Position numbers and translations under genes: made by a program
Shown: positions 24,279 to 28,676 of the stretch, one piece after another
How positions within the stretch are numbered: the stretch's first letter is position 1
Layout: every line of letters begins with the position of its first letter
Origin: Tridacna crocea
Taxonomy: Eukaryota; Mollusca; Bivalvia; Cardiida; Cardiidae
Length of the DNA stretch: 64,000 nt
Direction of reading: 5' to 3'
NCBI GenBank assembly: GCA_943736015.1
Contig: OX031059.1
Span: forward strand, 43,101,159 to 43,165,158
Notes under the pieces: model-generated
Seen by the model: only the letters and a program-made list of their open reading frames with translations
The model's database searches: none
Told to the model about the DNA's origin: nothing

Positions 24279-27200
24279 TTATGAACTCGAACAATGTTTG
24301 GCAAAAAATTTTTTTTTGCCCCCTTATTTATTTATCTATTTTTTTTTTCATTTACATTTACGTCTTGATTTCTGTAAAAGTAACAGAGTGAATGAACGTA
24401 TTATATTGCATTGTCAATACATGTATGTATTTCCTAGAATATTCTCAGAGGCCTCTCTTTCAGTGTTGTTACAAAATGGGATTGTATGGTAAAGGGTTAA
24501 AATGACCGGTTTCGGCCTGTATCATGTTGCAATTTTGGTCGGCGATTTCTCAATTTCTACAATAAAACTTTTCATGTTTACATGTTTATGCTTTTCCTTC
24601 TTTAACCCATTCCCAAACGACAAACTTTTGGACTAGACCAAATTGAAAGCATTTGCAGACAACAATTCAACTCTTGCTGAAAAGATGATTTCTGTCAATG
24701 ATAGGGTAGAAAACATGGTGGGAAAAGGAGAAAATGCTGGTTACCAGCATTTTCTCCTTTTCGCACAATGTTTTCTAAAGGCTACTATTCAAGACGCGTA
24801 AAAAGCAGGGATTGTTTGGGAAAGGGTCAATCGGTCAGTTAAGAAGTGATAAATTGAAGCGTATTACGGTCTGTAATGTACGTCTGCCGAAAGGTACTAA
24901 GTCACGCTTGGTATGAAAACATGATTACGAATTTGACACCTGATTCAACGACAATAATCTTCATTAAAGGATTAACGTAACAAGCGTGGGTGCATCAAAG
25001 TAATTTCTTAATTGTATCACACTTTGGTAGAAGCAACTTTTTGGAATTATCTAATTCACCCTTTACCTATAATAATAAAATTTTAGACTTGACCAAATTG
25101 AAGCACTTGCAGACGACACATTCCACATTATCAAAAAAATTGAAATTTTGCCGTTTCAACTTTTTTAATTGAAAACTGGTCCTTATTGGACTGTAAAGAT
25201 CAAAGATCAGACTGTGCTTTCTGTGTAGTCTGATTTTGGTATACATTGTCTGTAAACAGTCAGTGGGTCGCGCTTAGTGCTCAGCGTTATTTTGGTAAAC
25301 TCACACATTACCCACATTATCACAAATTCGCACATTACCCCGATCCAATTAATAAAGCAAACTTTTCCGGGTCTTATGTGTATGTAGAAAATAATGCTTG
25401 ATTAATATGGTGTCGCTCGATTGTACCAGAAATGATATGTTGTGCAATTAAGTGATTGCTTGAAAAACATCGTTTATTAATTGACTCATTGCCTCTTGAA
25501 TTGAATTGAATTGAATTGAGAGAGGAATGATTCATGCCATAATGACTATCATCAATCCTCGGAAAGAAATTGACCGAGCCAAGGATCGAAACAGAAACCC
25601 CTTGTCCTCAAGTCCTTTACTACCGAATGAGCTACCGGAGCACTGCACAGTACTGTACTTAGATAGCAGTGTGCCACGAAAAAAGGAACCAGGGAAAAAC
25701 TTAAGTGAACGGCTTCGGGCTTGATGCCCCCTACTATATAGATTGTTTAACCATTTACAAAGCAAACCCTGTTTTTTATGACCCCAAGGAAGAAGCCTTC
25801 TGAAAACACTGTGGGAAAAGGAGAAAAAACTGGTTATCAGCATTTTCTCCTATTCGCACAATGTTTTCAACTCTTCCAAAGTCAAATCTCCGTCACGTTT
25901 ATTTTGTCATTTTCAAATGCTTTCAATTTAGACCAGACTAAGATTTTGGTAAAGAGTTAAATAATTTGTACATTTATCAGTTCATACTCATAAAAATTTT
26001 ATTTTAATCATCTGTATATATATAAACAATTTATTAAAAATATATATATTTGTTGATTTATAATAATCATAAGTTTTACACCTTTATCTTTTGTCTTAAA
26101 TGTACATACTGGAAAAAGTAACAAAAGCTGGGCGAGTTGTCTTCTATGTGGGGCGAGTTGTCTTGGATGTGGGGCGAGTTGTCCCCTAATTTGGGGCGAG
26201 TTGTCTTCTGAAGGTGGGGCGAGTTGCCTTGGGGCGAGTTGTCTTTGGGGCAAGTTGTCCTGCACCCATAGAAAAACATTGTTTGAAAAGGAGAAAGTGG
26301 TAGTTATCAGCATTTTCTACTTTTACCACAGTGTTTTCAAATGCTCCTACAATAGAGTTGATAAAAATCTGCAATGTGCATTAACCCCTTACCGCACAAT
26401 CCCTATTTTTCATGACCCTGAAGAAGCCTTTGGGAAATATTGTGGGAAATGGAGAAAATGCTGGTAACTAACATTTTCTCCTTTTCCCAGAATGTTTTCT
26501 ACTCTTCACAAAAGAAATTTCAGATTTTCAGTTACTTCTATTACTCGTCTGCAAATGCTTTCGATTTAGACAAGCCAAAAATTTTGTCGTTTGGTAATGA
26601 GTTAAAGGATTAAACCACTCGTCAGATTCTGGACATATTTCATACATGTGTGCACATTGATAAAGTAACAAACAGACTGAAGGTGCTCCATATTTTTTTG
26701 TTTTGCACAAAAAAGTGGACTTGCCCATATTAAAAATATTTGTTTAACCTATTACCACACAGCAAAATTTAAGACCTATCCAAATTGAATGCATTTGCAG
26801 ACGACAATTTTAAAGTGGTTCTGATGGTACAATTTTGCTTTGATAGGGTAGAAAACTTTTGGGGAAAAGGAGAAAATGCTGGTGACCTGCATTTTCTCCT
26901 TGCCCATATTAAAAATATTTGTTTAACCTGTTACCACACAGCAAAATTTTAGACCTATCCAAATTGAATGCATTTGCAGACGACAAATTTAAAGTGGTTC
27001 CGACGGTACAATTTTGCTTTGATAGGGTCGAAAACTGTGGGTGGTAAAGGAGAAAATGCTGGTAACCAGCATTTTCTCCTTTTCCCACAATGTTTTCAAA
27101 TGTTTTCTTTCTCAGGGTTGTTAAAAATAGGAATTGTGTGATAATGGGTTAAAACACAACAAATGTTGATTAAATAGTTGTTTACACCCCAAGAATACTC

Positions 27201-27692
27201 TGCTTATCCCACATCAAAGCATACTTTTTAGGGTCATGAAAGCTTGAGATTATTTGATAAAGGGTTTGATTAGTTTTACACTGAACTATTTCTAAACTCT
27301 TTCCAACACGACAAAATTTAAGACTGGTCCAAATTCAAAGCATTTGCAGATGACAAAATAAACATGGCTGAAAAAATTAAATTTGTTATAGGAAGAGTAG
27401 AAAACATGGTGGGAAAAGAAGAGAAAGCTGGTTACCAGCATTTTCTCTTTTTTCACAGAATATTTTGAAAGGGCTTTTTAAGGCTGTTATAACTCTGTAT
27501 TGTGTGGTAAAGACCCAATTACATTTTTCTTTTTTTCTTACACAGGGCCTATATGTAGTGTTCCAAGAACCTCCAAGAGAACATGAAAGTGATAATGCCA
27601 AGGGACAACTTTCATTAGAGCTTAATGTCCAAAATACCATGGAACAGTTTGTGAATGCTTGCTGTTTTCACCTCTGGAGCTCTGTGTTATGA
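259..27692 (+). CDS. SZT2: SZT2, KICSTOR complex subunit, C-terminal part (12 exons, 5' end outside window)
   Basis: Exons 259-426, 1089-1336, 2606-2798, 11874-11966, 13202-13322, 13807-13928, 14566-14845, 18951-19110, 20706-20856, 22049-22255, 23415-23483 and 27546-27692 all have AG/GT boundaries and compatible phases. Together they give 1959 nt: 652 codons and a TGA stop. Family recognition rests on remembered C-terminal SZT2 blocks: GGVLLIELSF and FCVKLY in exon 3, HVHSFAHDFHLR in exon 4 and LQFYIVLTTS in exon 7. SZT2 is a protein of over 3300 residues in mammals. With KPTN, ITFG2 and KICS2 it forms KICSTOR, which places GATOR1 on the lysosome and lets amino-acid starvation switch off mTORC1. 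About the last fifth is present. No known catalytic motif lies in this part. Introns range from under 0.5 kb to 9.1 kb (2799-11873) and are packed with TPC elements, but none interrupts an exon. High confidence in the gene structure; the family call is from memory. Confidence 0.86.
558..779 (+). mobile_element. TPC element set A, forward, complete
   Basis: TTAACTCTTTACCACAC start, core with GCTGGTAACCAGC centre, GTTTGGTAAAGAGTTAA end. In the SZT2 intron after exon a. Confidence 0.87.
882..1066 (+). mobile_element. TPC element set A, forward, decayed
   Basis: Both arms are recognisable (TGTCTGCAAATGCTTTCAAT) but the left half of the core is lost. The end lies 22 nt before SZT2 exon b. Confidence 0.65.
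1089..1336 (+). CDS. SZT2: SZT2 exon b
   Basis: The acceptor is cactttcag and the donor GTAAGT. It has 82 codons plus 2 nt, with a Ser/Arg-rich start, then EEEWHVELRSQFIRQYIEYL and IGFNYVQL. A decayed TPC element ends 22 nt before the exon. Confidence 0.84.
1445..1672 (+). mobile_element. TPC element set A, forward, complete
   Basis: TTAA at both ends, CCCATTACCGCACAATCCCC left and TTGTCGTTTGGTAATGAG right. The core is intact. Confidence 0.87.
1687..2270. mobile_element. Three decayed TPC pieces in series
   Basis: 1687-1750 is a reverse left arm only. 1885-2055 is a decayed forward copy. 2057-2270 is a reverse copy with a degenerate core (ATAATGCTGGAAACCAGAAT) ending GATTGTTTGGTTGATT. Confidence 0.5.
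2450..2530 (-). mobile_element. tRNA-derived SINE head (minus strand)
   Basis: On the minus strand, an A box (GTAGCTCAGTCAGTAC) and a B box (GGTTTGAGATC) lie at roughly tRNA spacing. The cloverleaf is not intact, so it is a SINE and not a tRNA gene. Confidence 0.45.
2606..2798 (+). CDS. SZT2: SZT2 exon c
   Basis: The acceptor is gtcccag and the donor GTATGG. Its first G completes a Lys codon with exon b. It contains the diagnostic GGVLLIELSF and FCVKLYTCDHNKLG blocks. A 9.1-kb intron follows. Confidence 0.87.
2966..3155. mobile_element. Decayed TPC element
   Basis: CTTTTACCAAACAATCC start and a collapsed core (AACATTGTTGGAAAG ... TTTTTCCCCAATA). The arms are barely recognisable. Confidence 0.4.
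3352..3497 (-). mobile_element. TPC element set A, reverse, cut by next copy
   Basis: The left arm and full core end at TTAA 3494-3497, where the next copy begins. The right arm is missing. Confidence 0.6.
3494..3709 (-). mobile_element. TPC element set A, reverse, complete
   Basis: CCCATTACCAAACGACAATA start and GTGCGGTAATGGGTTA end. The core centre is TGCTGGTTAACAGCA, itself containing TTAA. Confidence 0.85.
3960..4055. mobile_element. TPC core remnant
   Basis: AAATGTTGTGAAAGAAGGAG ... CTCCTTTCCTCACAG hairpin remnant without arms. A further end fragment, GGATTGTTTGGTAAAGG, lies at about 3735. Confidence 0.4.
4099..4336 (+). mobile_element. TPC element set A, forward, diverged
   Basis: TTAA at both ends. 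Core GGGAAAAGATGAAAATG / CATTTTCACCTTTTCC has the G-A-G to G-A-T change mirrored as CACC. The right arm is diverged. Confidence 0.7.
4524..4752 (-). mobile_element. TPC element set A, reverse, near complete
   Basis: CTAACCCTTTTCCAGACGAC start and GTGTGGTAAAAGGCTAA end. Core centre GCTGGTCACCAGC. Confidence 0.8.
4857..5125 (+). repeat. Dispersed repeat G, forward copy
   Basis: Contains GGGAGGTAA, GAATGTAGTGGTTTTAGATT, TATAAATGATAAT and AAAAAGTGGCT blocks shared, inverted, with 14199-14460. Class unknown. Confidence 0.6.
5184..5455. repeat. Dispersed repeat H (same family as units in the inverted duplication)
   Basis: Shares AATTTCACAGAAATGTTCCT and TTTTTACAGGTGACCTTTT with the arms at 30477-35844. 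It ends in GATGAGCTATCCAGGGCCAT with a GGGCCA/TGGCCC hairpin. Confidence 0.6.
5590..5810 (+). mobile_element. TPC element set A, forward, decayed
   Basis: Core GCTGGTAACCAGCAATTTC present with mismatches; the arms are weak and terminal TTAA is not certain. Confidence 0.5.
5811..7078. other. Intronic sequence, little structure
   Basis: No coding exon seen. The one clear feature is a near-perfect 28-bp palindrome centred on CACTAGTG at 6456-6483. Short ORFs here lack splice context and look random. Confidence 0.5.
7079..7592. mobile_element. TTAA-flanked element E (about 514 bp)
   Basis: Termini TTAACTCTTTCAGTGC and GCACTGAAAGGGTTAA form an inverted repeat with TTAA at the ends. Internally there is a palindrome around AAGATCAGACTGC ... 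GCAGTCTGATCTT (7537-7571). No transposase frame: a second non-autonomous TTAA family, unrelated in arm sequence to TPC. Confidence 0.7.
7711..7936 (-). mobile_element. TPC element set A, reverse, complete
   Basis: TTAACTCTTTACCAGACGAC start, intact core, GTTTGGTAATGTGTTAA end. Confidence 0.86.
8346..8574 (+). mobile_element. TPC element set B, forward, complete
   Basis: TTAACCCTTTACTCCATAGA start and GGTAAAGGGTTAA end. The core is TTGTGGCAAAAGGTGAAAT ... ATTTCACCTTTTGCCACAA around TGCTCGTGACGAGCA. Arms unlike set A, core homologous. Confidence 0.88.
8900..9121 (-). mobile_element. TPC element set A, reverse, diverged
   Basis: CTAACTCTGTACCAGAGAAT start and ATTGTGGTAAATATTTAA end. The core is partly eroded (GTGGCAAAAGG / CTCCTTTTGCAGCA). 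An end fragment lies at about 8810-8837. Confidence 0.68.
9327..9490 (-). mobile_element. TPC element set A, reverse, shortened core
   Basis: Left arm present. The core is reduced to AAAAAGGACAAAATGCTGG ... CATTTTTTCCTTTTTC, with an internal deletion at the centre. Confidence 0.5.
9491..10082. other. Intronic sequence without recognised feature
   Basis: AT-rich, with one possible TPC core half at about 9575 (CTCCCTTTGCCACAATG). No exon seen. Confidence 0.4.
10083..10311 (+). mobile_element. TPC element set A, forward, complete
   Basis: CCCATTACCACACAATCCCT start, core with CACTGCGGGAAAAGGAG, GTGTGGTAATGAGTTAA end. Confidence 0.88.
10612..10840 (-). mobile_element. TPC element set A, reverse, complete
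   Basis: TTAACTCTTTACCACACGAG start, intact core, GTGTGGTAATTGGTTAA end. A lone right-end fragment sits at 10438-10486. Confidence 0.87.
11035..11256 (-). mobile_element. TPC element set A, reverse, complete
   Basis: Core centre altered to GCTGGTTACCTGCAGC. It ends GTATGATAAAGAGTTAA, whose TTAA also starts the next copy. Confidence 0.78.
11253..11454 (+). mobile_element. TPC element set A, forward, abutting
   Basis: Begins at the TTAA of the previous copy; core GCTGGTTGCCAGC. The right end GGTAAAGACATAA has lost TTAA. Confidence 0.72.
11652..11812 (+). repeat. Dispersed repeat D, copy 1
   Basis: TTATACCCCTGCAAAACAG start, TGTCTGTCCATGTC, then GTATTAAGTCACATTCAGTG and ACAGCTGTAGTT end. The same architecture is at 20532, 22567 and, inverted, at about 50281 and 62236. 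Confidence 0.65.
11874..11966 (+). CDS. SZT2: SZT2 exon d
   Basis: Thirty-one codons, phase 0-0, acceptor ccaaatag, donor GTATTT. It reads LKLLFVDECEKCKDLIHV, then HSFAHDFHLRCIQ, the best-conserved block of this region. No ATG-initiated reading frame covers it, so simple ORF searching would miss it. Confidence 0.87.
12010..12220 (-). mobile_element. TPC element, strongly decayed
   Basis: Only scattered arm matches and the GTGTGGTAAAGGGTTAA end survive; that TTAA starts the next copy. Confidence 0.45.
12217..12445 (+). mobile_element. TPC element set B, forward, complete
   Basis: Very similar to 8346-8574, same core TGCTCGTGACGAGCA. It ends GGGGTAAAGGGTTAA. Confidence 0.88.
12471..12700 (-). 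mobile_element. TPC element set A, reverse, decayed
   Basis: GTAGAAAACATTGTGGG survives, then the core is eroded (ATTCGCCAGCATTTCTC). TTAA right end. A short left-arm fragment follows at 12735-12800. Confidence 0.55.
12822..13050 (-). mobile_element. TPC element set A, reverse, complete
   Basis: CCCATTACCACATGAG start, perfect core, GAGTGGTAATGAGTCAA end (TTAA mutated to TCAA). Confidence 0.86.
13052..13181 (-). mobile_element. TPC element set A, reverse, left arm missing, mirrored core change
   Basis: The core reads ATTTAGGGATAAGGAG and CTCCTTTTCCCTAAAT, where other copies have ATTGTGGG and CCCACAAT. The GGGTTAA end lies 20 nt before SZT2 exon e. Confidence 0.75.
13202..13322 (+). CDS. SZT2: SZT2 exon e
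   Basis: The acceptor is tttattacag and the donor GTAAAA. It has 40 codons plus 1 nt, containing YYLTGLLADFVKVYPYAP. A truncated TPC copy ends at 13181, 20 nt before the exon. Confidence 0.82.
13440..13600. repeat. Dispersed repeat F, copy 1
   Basis: GTATTCACCAATAGTTCTTA and GTTCTTTGTCTTA are shared with 63385-63470. Class unknown. Confidence 0.4.
13807..13928 (+). CDS. SZT2: SZT2 exon f
   Basis: Its first AT completes Asp with exon e. It reads DVITIPEPSCSGSDLYDYML and then HAMSVLKMTLPQDFEL, ending phase 0 at donor GTATGT. Confidence 0.82.
14064..14123. repeat. Short tandem duplication (about 30 bp x2)
   Basis: GATTGTTGGACAAAGTCATG occurs twice in direct succession. Confidence 0.7.
14199..14460 (-). 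repeat. Dispersed repeat G, inverted copy
   Basis: Reverse complement of blocks at 4857-5125. Both copies are intronic in SZT2, so the transcript carries an inverted pair about 9.3 kb apart. Confidence 0.6.
14566..14845 (+). CDS. SZT2: SZT2 exon g
   Basis: The longest SZT2 exon here, 93 codons plus 1 nt, acceptor tttcatcag, donor GTTTGT. It contains YKIGLVILQDSP and LSLQFYIVLTTSQISFPR, the second strongly conserved block. Confidence 0.84.
15250..15422 (+). mobile_element. TPC element set A, forward, decayed
   Basis: CTTTTTACCATACAATTTGG start and GTATGGTAAAGAGCTAA end; the core is broken. Confidence 0.5.
15653..15883 (+). mobile_element. TPC element set A, forward, complete
   Basis: CCCATTACCACACAATTCCT start, core TGCAAAAGGAG, GTCGTTTGGTAATGAGTTAA end. 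Confidence 0.86.
15920..16683. other. SZT2 intron, no exon seen
   Basis: Contains a faint TPC remnant at about 15940-16080 and otherwise unremarkable AT-rich sequence. Confidence 0.35.
16684..17010 (-). mobile_element. TPC element set A, reverse, split by a nested copy
   Basis: Left arm 16684-16721 (TTTACCAGACAACAAACTTT) resumes at 16949 (AGCATTTACAGATGAC), continuing to GGGTAGAAAATGTTGTGGG. The interruption is the forward copy 16722-16948. Confidence 0.65.
16722..16948 (+). mobile_element. TPC element set A, forward, nested inside another copy
   Basis: TTAAGTCTTTACACATAATC start and GTGGTAAAGAGTTAA end; core centre GCTGGTAATCAGC. Confidence 0.83.
17010..17596. other. SZT2 intron, no feature recognised
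   Basis: No exon with matching splice sites or conserved peptide seen on either strand. Confidence 0.35.
17597..18135. mobile_element. TIR element K, about 0.54 kb, copy 1 (empty-site reference)
   Basis: Starts TAAAGGTGGCCCTTCAGATT and ends ACCTACCTTTAA, an inverted terminal repeat. Other copies are 38521-39042 and 41145-43055. It carries AAATATCTTAAGAGGCC at 17971-17987, the undisturbed site where copy 3 has a TPC insertion. Confidence 0.7.
18428..18612. mobile_element. TPC element, decayed
   Basis: TTTAACCCATTTCACTGACA start; core GAAAACATTGTTAGAAGAGG ... CGCCTTTTCCAACA. The orientation is ambiguous. Confidence 0.45.
18951..19110 (+). CDS. SZT2: SZT2 exon h
   Basis: Acceptor tgttccag, donor GTAAGG. 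It continues the Asp split from exon g and reads VMVLSSKEKLKDPITVRQPP, ending with 2 nt of an Arg codon. Confidence 0.78.
19152..19272 (+). mobile_element. TPC element set A, forward, left part of a split copy
   Basis: CCATTACCACACAATCTC start and full core GCTGGTTCCCAGC; the right arm resumes at 19798. Confidence 0.7.
19273..19797. mobile_element. Long-TIR DNA transposon inserted in a TPC element
   Basis: Left end TCTTCACAAGCCAAGGCTGA and, reverse complemented, right end TCTTCACGAGTCAAGGTTAT. Further matches (GCCGGATTGAGCTTGATTTC against GCCGATTGAGCCTGATTTC) extend the inverted repeat to about 80 bp. No transposase frame. The superfamily is not identified. Confidence 0.7.
19798..19893 (+). 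mobile_element. Right part of the split TPC copy
   Basis: CAATTTAAATTTTCAGTCAC to GTCGTTTGGTAATGAGTAAA, the expected long arm. Confidence 0.68.
20532..20684 (+). repeat. Dispersed repeat D, copy 2, beside SZT2 exon i
   Basis: ATTATACCCCTGCAAATCG to TTTAGTGACAGCTCTAGTT. It ends 21 nt before exon i, leaving only GAATCTTTTCCACATTATCAG as intron end. Confidence 0.65.
20706..20856 (+). CDS. SZT2: SZT2 exon i
   Basis: Acceptor acattatcag, donor GTAAGT at 20857. It is highly charged: EKIKNMAVESMEKCRRDSLW, then DDKRKKRSDTEDSRG. A repeat ends at 20684, 21 nt before the exon. A donor 2 nt earlier (GTGTAA) would break the phase. Confidence 0.77.
20950..21132 (-). mobile_element. TPC element set A, reverse, decayed
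   Basis: Left terminus lost; arm block GAATGCATTAGCAGGCAAC, core GAGGAAAGAATATGCTGG, right arm GAATTGTGCGGTGCAGG. Confidence 0.5.
21184..21276 (+). mobile_element. TPC element set A, forward, truncated in the core
   Basis: CTCTTTACTACACAATGTGG start; it breaks just after AAAATGCTGATAA, where a SINE-like segment follows. Confidence 0.6.
21297..21400 (+). mobile_element. tRNA-derived SINE head
   Basis: A-box-like TAGCTTAGTTGGTAATG and a weaker B box (GGTATTATTCC) about 40 nt later. The cloverleaf is not intact. Confidence 0.4.
22049..22255 (+). CDS. SZT2: SZT2 exon j
   Basis: Sixty-nine codons, phase 0-0, acceptor ttattccag, donor GTGAGT. It contains LSYDEFCELLDRVHRVPIHE and FQHMSIAWYQNLVHVL. 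Confidence 0.8.
22281..22372 (+). mobile_element. TPC element set A, forward, left half only
   Basis: TTAACCCTTCTGGCTTTGA to ACGCTGGTAACCAGC. It begins 25 nt after the SZT2 exon j donor. Confidence 0.55.
22532..22940 (-). mobile_element. TPC element set A, reverse, interrupted by repeat D
   Basis: Left arm 22532-22566 (CCCTCTACCAAGTGCTGAAA) resumes at 22897 (CAAATTGAAAGTACTGG). The insert 22567-22896 is a repeat-D copy ending TAGTGATAGCTCTAGTT. Confidence 0.55.
22567..22896 (+). repeat. Dispersed repeat D, copy 3 (longer form)
   Basis: GTATGCTGGTATCACCATAG, CTGTCTGTCTGTCCATGG, then GGGGATATGATCATG and GATAGCTCTAGTT. The longer internal part is shared with 62236-62672 in reverse. Confidence 0.6.
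22943..23165 (-). mobile_element. TPC element set A, reverse, complete
   Basis: TTAATTCATTACCAAACAAC start; core GTGGGGAAAGGAG / CTCCTTTTCCCCAC; GTGTGATAATGGGTTAA end. Confidence 0.86.
23183..23328 (-). mobile_element. TPC element set A, reverse, partial, mirrored core change
   Basis: The core has GATAATGCTGG and CCAGCATTATC, where the consensus is GAAAATGC / GCATTTTC. Left arm missing. Confidence 0.65.
23415..23483 (+). CDS. SZT2: SZT2 exon k
   Basis: A 23-codon exon, phase 0-0, acceptor ccattccag, donor GTAAGT: VILNPKALDLFMLLSLDTSG. It is too short to appear as a free-standing ORF. Confidence 0.76.
23612..23715 (-). mobile_element. TPC left arm ending at a minisatellite
   Basis: TTACCAGATGAAAAATTTTA, CCAAATTGAGAGCATTTGCA, then TTGATAGATAGAAAA, where the palindrome should start; the minisatellite follows instead. 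Confidence 0.6.
23720..23870 (-). repeat. GGGGCGAGTTGTC minisatellite (minus orientation)
   Basis: At least seven ACAACTCGCCCCAA-type units of 15-25 bp with variable spacing. The opposite-orientation array is at 26126-26262. Confidence 0.85.
23925..23972. repeat. GATT simple repeat
   Basis: Runs of ATTGATTGATT and GATTGATTGATTGATG. Confidence 0.8.
24226..24273. repeat. CT microsatellite
   Basis: An uninterrupted CT run of about 40 bp following CTCTCTCTGTCTCC. Confidence 0.92.
24435..24500 (-). mobile_element. TPC right-end fragment
   Basis: Right arm only, ending GGGATTGTATGGTAAAGGG then TTAA. Confidence 0.6.
24602..24830 (-). mobile_element. TPC set A, subgroup A2, reverse, complete
   Basis: CCCATTCCCAAACGACAAAC start, GTTTGGGAAAGGGTCAA end. 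Closely similar over its whole length to 53078-53306. Confidence 0.88.
25050..25165 (-). mobile_element. TPC left-arm fragment
   Basis: TTTACCTATAATAATAAAAT, AGACTTGACCAAATTGAAGC, GCAGACGACA; no core. Confidence 0.5.
25520..25660 (-). mobile_element. tRNA-derived SINE (minus strand)
   Basis: Minus strand: A box GGTAGCTCATTCGGTAG, B box GTTTCGATCC, then CTCGGTCAATTTCTTTCC tail. It shares its tail sense with 2450-2530. Confidence 0.5.
25747..25960 (+). mobile_element. TPC element set A, forward, complete
   Basis: TTAACCATTTACAAAGCAAA start; core ACTGGTTATCAGC; TTTTGGTAAAGAGTTAA end. Confidence 0.82.
26126..26262 (+). repeat. GGGGCGAGTTGTC minisatellite (plus orientation)
   Basis: Six to seven units such as GTGGGGCGAGTTGTCTT. 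It abuts a TPC core (CATAGAAAAACATTG) at 26266. Confidence 0.86.
26266..26384 (-). mobile_element. TPC core and right arm next to the minisatellite
   Basis: GTTTGAAAAGGAG core with GTGGTAGTTATCAGC; right arm to TTAA at 26381, which starts the next copy. Confidence 0.62.
26381..26605 (+). mobile_element. TPC element set A, forward, complete
   Basis: CCCCTTACCGCACAATCCCT start, core AAATGGAGAAAATGCTGG, GTCGTTTGGTAATGAGTTAA end. Confidence 0.85.
26723..26922 (-). mobile_element. Truncated TPC copy within a tandem duplication
   Basis: GCCCATATTAAAAATATTTG precedes the TTAA start at 26744 and recurs at 26901, giving a tandem step of about 178 bp. The core is cut after CATTTTCTCCTT. Confidence 0.7.
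26923..27152 (-). mobile_element. TPC element set A, reverse, complete
   Basis: TTAACCTGTTACCACACAGC start; GTGTGATAATGGGTTAA end; core preceded by GTCGAAAACTGTGGGTGG. Confidence 0.85.
27292..27518 (-). mobile_element. TPC element set A, reverse, near SZT2 terminal exon
   Basis: AAACTCTTTCCAACACGACA start; core AAAAGAAGAGAAAGCTGG; end GTGTGGTAAAGACCCAA, 27 nt before the exon. Confidence 0.75.
27546..27692 (+). CDS. SZT2: SZT2 terminal exon with stop
   Basis: The acceptor is a strong pyrimidine tract ending ttacacag. It reads GLYVVFQEPPREHE, later ELNVQNTMEQFVNACCFHLW and SSVL, then TGA (27690-27692). A reverse TPC copy ends about 27 nt upstream of the exon. Confidence 0.82.
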   Translation, partial: GLYVVFQEPPREHESDNAKGQLSLELNVQNTMEQFVNACCFHLWSSVL

Positions 27693-27949
27693 CATTGAGC
27701 TTGAACTTCGACCTTTGTAACAACGATTTGAACCTTTGGCCTAAATATCTAAATGATAGAAGAACAAACAAGCCGAGGACAGTCTCATCTCTTGACTTTG
27801 TGATTCTTCTCTGTCTGCATGGACTGCAGTTTTTCACAATAAGATAGTAGGGTTGTTCCCATAGATCTAGGTCACAGTTAAATGATACTCTTGACCTTTT
27901 TCTTATGAAAACATGCATATGATGTTTTGCATATTAGAATTACATGTCC

Positions 27950-28130
27950 TCTTTGCTGGACAGAATTCAAGATTTGTCCAAATTTAAAGCATAGACAGAC
28001 AGCCAATAAGATAAGCTGATATAGGATATTGGGATTTGGCCTTTGAAAGGGTGGAAACATTGAAAAAGGAGAAAATGCCCGAAACCATCCTTTTATCTTT
28101 AGTCTGTAAAATTTTCCTAAAGTTGTGGGT
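27950..28130 (-). mobile_element. TPC element, decayed
   Basis: AGATTTGTCCAAATTTAAAG arm and a GAAAAAGGAGAAAATGCC half core. Confidence 0.45.
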
Positions 28131-28162
28131 GAAGGGATAACAGGTTTTCTGTTTTAGACATG

Positions 28163-28391
28163 TTAACCCTTTACCCCATAAGGCATTTCTAAGGTATCTC
28201 TAATTGACCCTTAATAACAGCAAGGATGAAACCGTTCCTTATGTGCATATGACACCTTTTGATAGCATAGAAAACATTGTGACAAAAGGTGAAATTGCTC
28301 GTCACGAGCAATTTCACCTTTTGCCAAAATGTTTTCCAAAGGCTCCTACAAGCAATGCGTAGAAATGAGTATCTATGGAGTAAAGGGTTAA
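28163..28391 (-). mobile_element. TPC element set B, reverse, complete
   Basis: TTAACCCTTTACCCCATAAG start; core TGCTCGTCACGAGCA; end ATGGAGTAAAGGGTTAA. Confidence 0.88.
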
Positions 28392-28446
28392 AGTGCTGAA
28401 TATTTTACATGTGATGATATTGTTAAATTTTTTGTTTAATGTGGTG

Positions 28447-28676
28447 TTTAGCTATTTACCAAACAATCCCTTGTTTTTATGATCCATGGACAGAAGGCTC
28501 TTGAAAACATTGTGGGAAAAAGAGAAAATACTGGTAATCAGCATTTCCTCCTTTTCCTACAATATTTTCGACTCTTCCAAAGTAAAGTTTCAATTTTTGA
28601 GTCACATTTATTTTGTCCACTGCAAATGCTTTCAATTTGGACCAGTCTAAGATTTTGTCATTTGGCTAAGAGTTAA
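28447..28676 (+). mobile_element. TPC element set A, forward, complete
   Basis: TTAGCTATTTACCAAACAAT start; core ACTGGTAATCAGC; CATTTGGCTAAGAGTTAA end. Confidence 0.8.

Noticed and set aside
26008-26313. 101-aa Pro/Gln-rich minus ORF with repeated APHxRQL
   Set aside because: A translation of the GGGGCGAGTTGTC minisatellite.
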